Shown here: one piece after another, positions 8,225 to 15,170 of the stretch | Position numbering within the stretch: the first letter of the stretch is position 1 | Layout of the letters: each line of letters begins with the position of its first letter | From: Mycobacterium sp. | Lineage (GTDB): Bacteria > Actinomycetota > Actinomycetes > Mycobacteriales > Mycobacteriaceae | Reading direction: 5' to 3' | DNA length: 47,784 nucleotides | Assembly: GCA_020438845.1 (NCBI GenBank) | Contig: JAGQTV010000094.1 | Coordinates: forward strand, 1-47,784 | Program-made: the position numbers and the translations under genes | Notes under the pieces: model-generated | Told to the model about the DNA's origin: nothing | Database searches by the model: none | The model's input: the letters and a program-made list of their open reading frames with translations, nothing else

Positions 8225-8713
8225 TCACGGTGTCTTGCCTTCCGCCGACTGCCGGACTGCCTCGACATAACCGCCGTAAGCCGTGCAGCGGCAGAGGTTT
8301 CCGCTCAGCCCTTCCCGCACGTCCTCGGCGCTGGCTCCGGGTTGCTCCTCGATCAGCGCCGCCGCGGACATCACCATGCCCGGTACGCAGTACCCGCACT
8401 GCAGGTCCGCGCATGTCACGATCGCCTCCTGCAATGGGGTGAGGCTGCCATCAGCCGGCGAGTACCCCTCGATCGTCGTGATCTGGTGCCCCTGGTCGAG
8501 AGCCGCCAGTTCCAGACAGGCGTTGACCGGACGGCCGTCGATGTGAACGGTGCAGGCACCGCACTGTCCGGTACCGCACGCGAACTTGGTGCCGATTAAT
8601 CCGAGCCGGTTGCGCAGTACCTCGAGCAGTGTCTCGAAGTACCAGGCGTTGTCGACCCGGCGCTCTTCACCGTTGACGGTCAGCGTGTAGGACAGCTTCT
8701 CTTCTTCGCTCAC
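8225..8713 (-). CDS. 2Fe-2S subunit of a molybdenum hydroxylase (CoxS/PaoA-like)
   Basis: The 162-residue product contains both cluster domains of the small subunit. The plant-ferredoxin-type cluster is in CGTGQCGACTVHIDG followed by VNAC, near residues 45-70. The all-helical second cluster is in CADLQCGYCVPGM and GNLCRCTAYGGY, near residues 106-150. It passes electrons between the molybdenum centre and FAD. No signal peptide is present. Its start overlaps the stop of the FAD subunit by four bases. It has no large-subunit gene directly beside it; the large subunit lies at 15.2-17.6 kb on the same strand. Confidence 0.93.
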   Translation of the reverse strand: MSEEEKLSYTLTVNGEERRVDNAWYFETLLEVLRNRLGLIGTKFACGTGQCGACTVHIDGRPVNACLELAALDQGHQITTIEGYSPADGSLTPLQEAIVTCADLQCGYCVPGMVMSAAALIEEQPGASAEDVREGLSGNLCRCTAYGGYVEAVRQSAEGKTP

Positions 8714-9564
8714 GCGGAATCCTCCTCGAAGAGATGTCGTAACGCGCGGCGGGCCATCACCGCTATGGCGTGACGCCGGTAGTCGGCGCTGGCCGTCACA
8801 TCCGTGACGGGGTCGGCGGACTGGGCCGCGGCCGCGCCGAAGGCCTCGGCCACGTCATCGTCGACTCGTTTTGCCTCCCAGTCGATTCCCGATACGGCGA
8901 TGGCCTCGGCGGAGGGCGAACGCACCGCGGTCGGTGCCACACTCCCGAGTGCGAGCCGGACCGAACGGGCCGGTTCGTCGACGACGACGGTCACGGATGC
9001 GGTGGCATAGCAGACCGCGTTGCGGGGCCCGACCCGGTAGTACCGTTGCGGCCCGGTAGCGGGCGTGAAACGGACCGCCGTGAGGATCTCGTCCTCAGCC
9101 AGAAGGGTTCCCTCGGGTGCGAGCACCTCCGAGAGTGGCATGCTGCGCTGGCCCTGCCGGCCCACGACGTCGACGACGGCGTCATAAGCCAGCAGGACAG
9201 GGATCAGTGTTCGCTGCGGCCCCCCGCCGCAGATGTTCCCGCCGACGGTAGCGCTGTTGCGGATCTGCCGTGATGCCAACGACCGAGTGGCATGGCCCAG
9301 AGCTGTGGATGGGGGTGCCAGTTGATCGTTGGCCCGAACCTCGGCGACGGTGCACGTTGCCCCTAACCGCCACTGGCCACCCTCCTGTTGAAGGCCGCGC
9401 AGTTCGCGCAGCCCGCGGAGGCTGACGAAACCCGTTGGCGGAGCACCTCTATTCACGTCGGCGACGACGTCGGTGCCCCCGGCGATGAGCCGTGCGTCCG
9501 GGTACGCGCCTCGAAAGTCGACCGCCTCCGCAAGGTTTGTGGGCATCAACAGCGTGCCGGTCAT
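8710..9564 (-). CDS. FAD-binding subunit of a molybdenum hydroxylase (CoxM/PaoB-like)
   Basis: The 284-residue product shows the FAD-binding motifs of the xanthine dehydrogenase medium subunit: RLIAGGTDVV (family ALAGGTDL) near residue 27 and ATVGGNICGGGPQ (family TVGGNIAxA) near residue 110. A C-terminal CO-dehydrogenase-flavoprotein domain ends in the AVMARRALRHLF helix. It forms the middle of the electron path from molybdopterin through Fe-S to FAD. It is translationally coupled to the 2Fe-2S subunit and divergent from the xdhC-like gene, with 63 bases between the starts. Confidence 0.92.
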   Translation of the reverse strand: MTGTLLMPTNLAEAVDFRGAYPDARLIAGGTDVVADVNRGAPPTGFVSLRGLRELRGLQQEGGQWRLGATCTVAEVRANDQLAPPSTALGHATRSLASRQIRNSATVGGNICGGGPQRTLIPVLLAYDAVVDVVGRQGQRSMPLSEVLAPEGTLLAEDEILTAVRFTPATGPQRYYRVGPRNAVCYATASVTVVVDEPARSVRLALGSVAPTAVRSPSAEAIAVSGIDWEAKRVDDDVAEAFGAAAAQSADPVTDVTASADYRRHAIAVMARRALRHLFEEDSA

Positions 9565-9614
9565 ATCCGCCTGTCCGTCTTCGGGTTACCACTGCACCGT
9601 AACCAAGACTGGAC

Positions 9615-9620
9615 TATAAC
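9615..9620 (+). promoter_or_regulatory. Probable -10 box for the xdhC-mocA-oxidase operon
   Basis: TATAAC lies seven bases before the GTG at 9628, the spacing expected for a leaderless mycobacterial transcript. No clear -35 is seen. Moderate call based on spacing alone. Confidence 0.45.
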
Positions 9621-9627
9621 GAAGAGC

Positions 9628-10683
9628 GTGCGGCAACTTCGTGAGGCGATTTCGGCCTGGTCCTCGGCGGACCTCAGGCTGGCGGGTGCCACCCTCGTCG
9701 AGGCCAACGGATCGACACCCCACCAGCTGGGCCTTTCGTTGGTCACCTCCGAGGTGGGAGATACCGTCGGGGCCTTGTCGGGGGGCTGCGTCGACGCCGA
9801 TCTCGTCCTGGCCTGCGACCGAGTCCTCGCGGGCGGTCCGCCCGAGGTGCTCAGGTTCGGCGCCGGCGATGACGGCGTGAGCGAACTCGCCTGCGGTGGT
9901 TCCCTCACCGTTTGGGTACACGAACTCGACCCGGGGGCGATCTCGGCGACAATCGGCGCTTCCGATGCAGCCGTCCTCACCGAACTCGCCGGTGACAGCA
10001 TCCGGCAGTATGCCGTATCCAGTTCGGAAACAGCGGCCTACGATTGCGGCCGTTCGGAGATGGACCCGGCCCGCGCGATTGCCGCCCGGTGGCTGCTCGA
10101 GTCCCGCCGTCGTACCGAGTTAGTGGAGACCCCCGGCGGCGGGCGGATCTTCCTGGAAGCGTTCGGGCGGCGGGGCCTGTTCATCGTGGTGGGTTCAAGC
10201 GGCTATACCGAGGCGCTGTGCGCTCAAGCGGACCTTCTCGGATACCAGACCGTCGTGATCGAACCGCGCCCTCGGTTCGCCGCCGGGATCACCTGCGCCG
10301 GTGAGGTGATCGGCAGCTGGCCCGACGCGGCGCTGGAAAAGTTGACCGAGCACGGGCGACTCGATGACCGCTCGGCGATCGTGGTCTGCACCCACGACCC
10401 GAAGTTCGACGAGCCGGCGCTGGAGGCCGCCCTGGCGACACCCGCCGGTTTCATCGGTGCGCTTGGATCGCGGACCACCAGCGCCGACCGGCGCGAGCGA
10501 TTACGCGCCCGCGGCATCACCGAGGCTGCACTGCAACGCATCAACTCTCCCGTGGGCCTCGATCTCGGTGGCGCGAGTCCAGCCGAGACGGCGGTGTCCG
10601 TCGTCGCCCAGATCATCGCCGTCACCCGCGGACGCAGTGCCGCGCCGCTGCGAGACACGGAAGGGCCCCTGCATGCCCGCTGA
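9628..10683 (+). CDS. XdhC/CoxF-family maturation factor for the molybdenum hydroxylase
   Basis: The 351-residue product matches the XdhC/CoxI family. The N-terminal domain has TLVEANGSTPHQLG and the conserved cysteine loop GALSGGCVDADL. The C-terminal Rossmann domain has FIVVGSSGYTEALC, then STHDPKFD-like VVCTHDPKFD and FIGALGSRTT. These proteins bind molybdenum cofactor, help its sulfuration and insert it into the large subunit; PaoD plays this part for PaoABC. The GTG at 9628 is chosen because TATAAC sits seven bases upstream; the open frame extends 80 codons further, overlapping the divergent coxM-like gene. It overlaps the next gene by 11 bases. Confidence 0.9.
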   Translation: MRQLREAISAWSSADLRLAGATLVEANGSTPHQLGLSLVTSEVGDTVGALSGGCVDADLVLACDRVLAGGPPEVLRFGAGDDGVSELACGGSLTVWVHELDPGAISATIGASDAAVLTELAGDSIRQYAVSSSETAAYDCGRSEMDPARAIAARWLLESRRRTELVETPGGGRIFLEAFGRRGLFIVVGSSGYTEALCAQADLLGYQTVVIEPRPRFAAGITCAGEVIGSWPDAALEKLTEHGRLDDRSAIVVCTHDPKFDEPALEAALATPAGFIGALGSRTTSADRRERLRARGITEAALQRINSPVGLDLGGASPAETAVSVVAQIIAVTRGRSAAPLRDTEGPLHAR

Positions 10684-11278
10684 ACGCATCGGCGGAGTAC
10701 TGCTGGCCGCAGGTGCCGGAAAGCGGTTCGGCGCAGACAAGCTGGCTGCGGAACTTCGGGGGGAGAGTCTGCTCTACCGGTCGGTCACAGCGATGCTCAG
10801 GGCGGCTCTCGACCCGGTCATAGTCGTGGTCGCCCCCGGCACCGAACGGCCCGTTCCACACGGGGCGACGACAGTGGTCAACGACCGTTCCATCGACGGC
10901 ATCGCCACCAGCGTCCAGGTCGGTCTGGCCACTTTGCGCGACGTGCCCGACGTGGCCGCCGCCGTCATCGCGCCGGCCGACCAGCCCTGGTGCGGGGCAG
11001 CAGTGCACCAGAGGCTTGTCGAGGCCTACAAGCAGACGAACCGGCCCGTGGTCGTGGCCACCTTCGGCGGCGCCGTGCGAAACCCGGTGCTGCTGGCACG
11101 AGGACAGTGGTGTCTCTCCGAACGGATCTGCGGCGACGTCGGTCTGTCCGCCGTCGTGCGCGAACTGTCACCGCTGAGAGTGGAATGCGATGACGTCGGC
11201 TCAGTCGCCGATGTCGATACTCCCGCAGACCTGGTGCTCGCCCGACGAACCGAGGAGGCCCAAGCGGGTGGAGCCTGA
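10673..11278 (+). CDS. MocA/MobA-like molybdenum cofactor nucleotidyltransferase
   Basis: The 201-residue product has the nucleotidyltransferase signature LLAAGAGKRFGADK at residues about 9-22. The metal-binding region AAVIAPADQPW lies near residue 100, with a C-terminal DVDTPADL. MocA enzymes transfer CMP to molybdopterin to make the dinucleotide cofactor used by this hydroxylase family. The gene overlaps xdhC by 11 bases and the multicopper oxidase by 11 bases, so the three form one tightly packed operon. The position next to coxS/coxM-like and coxL-like genes supports the role. CTP rather than GTP specificity is inferred from context. Confidence 0.88.
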   Translation: MPAERIGGVLLAAGAGKRFGADKLAAELRGESLLYRSVTAMLRAALDPVIVVVAPGTERPVPHGATTVVNDRSIDGIATSVQVGLATLRDVPDVAAAVIAPADQPWCGAAVHQRLVEAYKQTNRPVVVATFGGAVRNPVLLARGQWCLSERICGDVGLSAVVRELSPLRVECDDVGSVADVDTPADLVLARRTEEAQAGGA

Positions 11279-14200
11279 CGAAGCAGAACGGAAGGCCGGT
11301 TCACGGTATGTGAAGTCCAGCCTTGCCTGGCTGCTCGCGTTCGTCCTGGTCATGTCCGGATGCACAAGTGGCTCTCGCAACAGCACCGATATTTCGCCCT
11401 CCTTTCGGGAACCCGTCAAGCTGAGCAGCGAGCATGGAGTGCTCGAAGTTCGTCTGACGGCGCGGCAATCCGAGACGACACTCAACACCGTGGCCAGGCC
11501 GGTCACCGGGATGCTGCTGTACGACTGGCGCTTGGTGCGCGGAACCTCCTCTGACGGAACTAGTTCCGGAGGACATTCCTACCCCGCACCGACTCTGGCG
11601 GTGCAGCCCGGAGAGAAGCTCATCATCCACATGAGCAACGGTCTGCATGACCTGACGATCCCTGACTTCATCGATCCCGTACTCACACCTGCTGGCGCGA
11701 CAGTGCCACTGGTTCCGGCACCGGCAACCAGTGTGCCGATCAACCTGCACACCCATGGGCTTCACGTCAGTCCGAATCTCAACGCCGACAACGTCTTGCT
11801 CGACATCCCCGCCGGCATGGGGAACACCTACGAGTACGACATTCCCTTCGATCATCCCCAGGGGGTGTACTGGTATCACCCGCACCGTCATCAACTCACC
11901 GAGTCCCAGGTGTATCGGGGACTGGCAGGGCTGATCGAAGTCGGCCGGCCCGAAGGGGATCTGTCCAAGGTCGCCGACAACCACCTGCCAGTGCGCACCA
12001 TGGCCCTGCAGATGAATTTCGTCCCGAACCGGGCGGGGGGGCAACACTACCTTGGGTACACGTCGTGGTCGCAGATGCTGAACACCAAGGCAAACCCCGC
12101 TCCAGGGGCGCTGAAGGGTGGCAGCTATCGACCACTATTGGCGCCAGTGAATTTCGCCGATTCGGCACCGGGCACGACGTTCAAGACCAATTGGTACTCC
12201 GGCCCCTTGGATTTCACGAACAAGCGGGGTGCCTTCCAGTTCATACCGCAGAATCTCATCGACTTCTCCGGCGATGACCCCGCTGTGGTGTCACCTGCGG
12301 ATCGCACTGTGCCGGACCAACTGCGCGATATCCAGTTCACCGTGAACGGTCAGTTTCAGCCGGTCATCGAAGCCGCTCCCGGGCAGACTGAGGTCTGGAA
12401 TCTGGCGAACATCGGCTCGCAGGGCTACATGAACATCGGCGTTCGTAACACTGCCACAAAACAATTGGAGCCACTTCGTGTGCTCGGCCGTGACGGTAAC
12501 CCGGACCCCGCTGTCGGGACGGGGATGGCGCGTGACGGTACGACCTACCTGCTGGCACCGGCATCACGAGTCACGCTGGCCGTGACGATGCCGCAAGCCG
12601 GAGGCCTGGAGTTGGTGATGCCACCGCTAGAGGGCCCGGACACGAGACACACGCAACCATTGAGCACGAGAGGCATCCTCTACACCAAGACCAAGGACAA
12701 CGCGGTGTCCGGACAACTGGGGACCGTCAGCGTTGACATGGCTAATCTCAATTGGCTGGACGGGTTCAAGTCGACCCCGGTGCAAACCCTTGCTGCGGTG
12801 AGACTGACGGGTGCGCCGGTGGCGAGCGTGCCGTTCACCCCAGGGGAGCCTCTGACGGATCATTCCTCTTTTGTAGACACTTCAGCGATGAAGGTGGATC
12901 AGCGTCGGGTCTTCACCATCGGCGGCGGGTCCAGCCCCCGGGTTAATCCCGACGATCCGAACGCCTTCATGTACATGTTCAACAAGACCACCTGGCCGAC
13001 GACCCCGGTGATCCACCCGCGGCTGAATTCGGTCGAGGAATGGCGCTTCATCAACACCAACAACGATCAGCATCCAATCCACGTTCATGTCAACGATTTT
13101 CAGGTGATGGGGACTATCGATCCGGTGACGGGAGTGAATTCGGGCACTCAATCGCACGCCTACGACAACTTCAACGTCCCCGCCCCCCTACTCGACTCCG
13201 CGGACCAGGCAACCACTCCCGGAGAGATGACGATCCGCTCGCTGTTCAAAGACTTCACCGGAACGTTCGTCACGCACTGCCATCGGTTGGATCATGAGGA
13301 CAACGGCCTGATGATGACCATTAACGTCATCCCGGCGGTGTCCACTTACGCCGTCGCAACGCAGCAGGGGGAAGCCTCGGCCGAGGTGGAGGTGCGCGAT
13401 CAGTCCAATAACGCTGTGGTCGGCCATGTCGCCCCGTTTACCAATTCCCGGGGACTTCCCAACGTCACGATGGCCGACGTCGACGGCGATCAGGTATTGG
13501 ACCTCCTCGTCGGCAGCGGCCCAGGCGACCGTGGCGAAGTGGTCGCTTTCTCCGGAGCAGGGGGCGCTTTCACGCGTGAGCTGGCGAGGTTTCGCGTGTT
13601 CGGCGACGACTTCCGCGGCGGGGTGAACGTCGCCGCCGGGCACATCGCGGGCTCACCGCTGGCGAGCAATATCGTGGTGAGCTCCGGGCCCGGCCGAGAC
13701 AACGAAGTCGTCGTCTATTCCAATGTGCTGCCAAACACGCTTGGCTCGGCGCCGGCGGTCTTCTCGTCCTTCCAACCACACCCCGGACAGGACGGCACCA
13801 CGCTTGCGGCCGGGCTTACCGACCCCATGGGCAGGGTCAGCATCGTCACAGCTCCGACGAACGGATCCAAGGTCAGGGTTTTCAACTACCCGTTGCTCAC
13901 GAGCGATGACGGTGCTCATCACCACGGGGGTTCCCCCGCAGGCGATTCTCATGGAGCCGATTCCCCTGGAGGCGAGGGGCCACAACTGGTGACCGAGTTC
14001 ACCGCGTTCAACAACTACTACGGGCCGATGTCGTTGGCCACCGGATGGATCGCGGCGAATGAGGGCGGCGCGGAGAGCATTCTGGTGGCTCAGCGCGACG
14101 GCCAGGGGTTGGTTCGCAGCTTCTCGTCGGGTTCAGAGTTGACGGGGCAGTCCGGCATGTATGTCGAGCCCTTCGAGCATCAGATGAAAGTGGAGTTCAC

Positions 14201-14423
14201 ACCGACGATGACGTTCCAGCCGTTCGGTTCCGGCGTCACGGTGGCCACCACCTCGACCACGTCGGGCGCGAAGGTACTGGCCTTCGGCACCCAGGACGGC
14301 ACATCGGTGATGAAGTCCTTCGACGTCGAGCGATCCCCGCAAGAGCCCGCATCGCTTCGACCGATCGGCGCCGGGGTTTTCACGTTCCCGGGTGTCAGTA
14401 GTGGAGCAGTGGGAGGCGACTAG
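11268..14423 (+). CDS. Multicopper oxidase lipoprotein with C-terminal VCBS/FG-GAP-like repeats
   Basis: The 1051-residue product has a lipoprotein-type signal (LLAFVLVMSGC, cysteine near residue 29), followed by multicopper oxidase domains. The four copper motifs are visible: HTHG near 161, HPHRH near 204, HPIHVH near 602 and HCHRLDHEDNGLM near 670. Beyond about residue 720, some 330 residues carry FG-GAP/VCBS-type repeats (ADVDGDQVLDLLVG) and a His-rich linker (AHHHGG). The GTG at 11268 has GAGGAGG nine bases upstream; another GTG at 11310 would still keep the signal. It is the last gene of the xdhC-mocA operon. Typical relatives are about 500 residues and lack the repeat domain. Confidence 0.9.
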   Translation: MEPDEAERKAGSRYVKSSLAWLLAFVLVMSGCTSGSRNSTDISPSFREPVKLSSEHGVLEVRLTARQSETTLNTVARPVTGMLLYDWRLVRGTSSDGTSSGGHSYPAPTLAVQPGEKLIIHMSNGLHDLTIPDFIDPVLTPAGATVPLVPAPATSVPINLHTHGLHVSPNLNADNVLLDIPAGMGNTYEYDIPFDHPQGVYWYHPHRHQLTESQVYRGLAGLIEVGRPEGDLSKVADNHLPVRTMALQMNFVPNRAGGQHYLGYTSWSQMLNTKANPAPGALKGGSYRPLLAPVNFADSAPGTTFKTNWYSGPLDFTNKRGAFQFIPQNLIDFSGDDPAVVSPADRTVPDQLRDIQFTVNGQFQPVIEAAPGQTEVWNLANIGSQGYMNIGVRNTATKQLEPLRVLGRDGNPDPAVGTGMARDGTTYLLAPASRVTLAVTMPQAGGLELVMPPLEGPDTRHTQPLSTRGILYTKTKDNAVSGQLGTVSVDMANLNWLDGFKSTPVQTLAAVRLTGAPVASVPFTPGEPLTDHSSFVDTSAMKVDQRRVFTIGGGSSPRVNPDDPNAFMYMFNKTTWPTTPVIHPRLNSVEEWRFINTNNDQHPIHVHVNDFQVMGTIDPVTGVNSGTQSHAYDNFNVPAPLLDSADQATTPGEMTIRSLFKDFTGTFVTHCHRLDHEDNGLMMTINVIPAVSTYAVATQQGEASAEVEVRDQSNNAVVGHVAPFTNSRGLPNVTMADVDGDQVLDLLVGSGPGDRGEVVAFSGAGGAFTRELARFRVFGDDFRGGVNVAAGHIAGSPLASNIVVSSGPGRDNEVVVYSNVLPNTLGSAPAVFSSFQPHPGQDGTTLAAGLTDPMGRVSIVTAPTNGSKVRVFNYPLLTSDDGAHHHGGSPAGDSHGADSPGGEGPQLVTEFTAFNNYYGPMSLATGWIAANEGGAESILVAQRDGQGLVRSFSSGSELTGQSGMYVEPFEHQMKVEFTPTMTFQPFGSGVTVATTSTTSGAKVLAFGTQDGTSVMKSFDVERSPQEPASLRPIGAGVFTFPGVSSGAVGGD

Positions 14424-14450
14424 ATCCGGTTCCCCCTCGACGACTGGCGG

Positions 14451-14618
14451 TCATCCGCTGGTCTTGCCCGTCGGGGTCTGGGTGAGGGTGGCGGGCTGGC
14501 GCCCGAGCAGCGTCTGGGAAACGCAGATATTCGCACCCGCCGAAATCATCAGAGCCGCACACGTGTGCCGCAACGAGTGGGGCGTGATGACTGGTCCCCT
14601 TTGCAAGACCGGAGCCAG
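14451..14618 (-). pseudogene. Tyrosine recombinase (integrase) C-terminal remnant
   Basis: Read on the minus strand, these 56 codons give TPHSLRHTCAALMISAGAN followed by SQTLLGRQPATLTQ. This is the box II region of phage-type integrases, where H-x-L-R-H-T carries catalytic His and Arg. The usual LLGH histidine is replaced by Arg (LLGRQ) and the catalytic tyrosine is missing. A stop codon bounds it upstream. It is a decayed fragment of an integrated element, wedged between the multicopper oxidase and the small secreted protein. Confidence 0.7.
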
Positions 14619-14664
14619 TCACAGCAGCGAACGACCGACGCACCCTTTACGCCGCCCGGACGGA

Positions 14665-14964
14665 TCACATGGCCGGCTTGTATATCGCGGACGATGTGAT
14701 CGTGCCGTCGGTGGCGGGCTTGCTGCGGAAGCCGTCAGCGGCATCGGTTCCTACGCGCGCCCCGTGCAGGTTGGCATCTTGTACGCATACCGTGGAATTC
14801 GGCGCCTTGAGTGCGAGTGAACCCGGGGTCGTGAGGTTCGCGGAGGCAGTGGAGACGGCGTCGGACAAACCGGGCGTCGGCGCCGGGGTTGCACCGGCGG
14901 GAGCTGCCAGCGCCAGCGACGCGGCCGCGACTGCTGCTCCGATGAAAGCCGATGACCGTCTCAC
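14665..14964 (-). CDS. Small secreted protein of unknown function
   Basis: The 99-residue product begins with a signal peptide (MRRSSAFIGAAVAAASLALA) and a likely AGA/TP cleavage site near residue 26. The mature domain is about 70 residues with a single cysteine (STVCVQDANLHG). The GTG at 14964 is supported by AGGAG seven bases upstream. It lies between the multicopper oxidase and the large molybdenum subunit, both extracytoplasmic. I do not recognise the family; a partner role for one of those oxidases is only suggested by position. Confidence 0.7.
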   Translation of the reverse strand: MRRSSAFIGAAVAAASLALAAPAGATPAPTPGLSDAVSTASANLTTPGSLALKAPNSTVCVQDANLHGARVGTDAADGFRSKPATDGTITSSAIYKPAM

Positions 14965-15170
14965 GATTTTCTCCTGAAATCTTGGGTGGATGTGCGGTTT
15001 CAGTTGTTCCGCTGGCAAAAGCGTACGGATTTCGTCGTCACACTGGGAAGGCTTTGTTGTCTGCATCACAGGTGTTGTGTGCGTCACGTATGGGCGCATA
15101 GTGGTTGCCGCGTCGGCTCGTTGATGACGATTCCGTTTCCGCTGGCCATTGCGGGTGAACCTGCAGAAGG

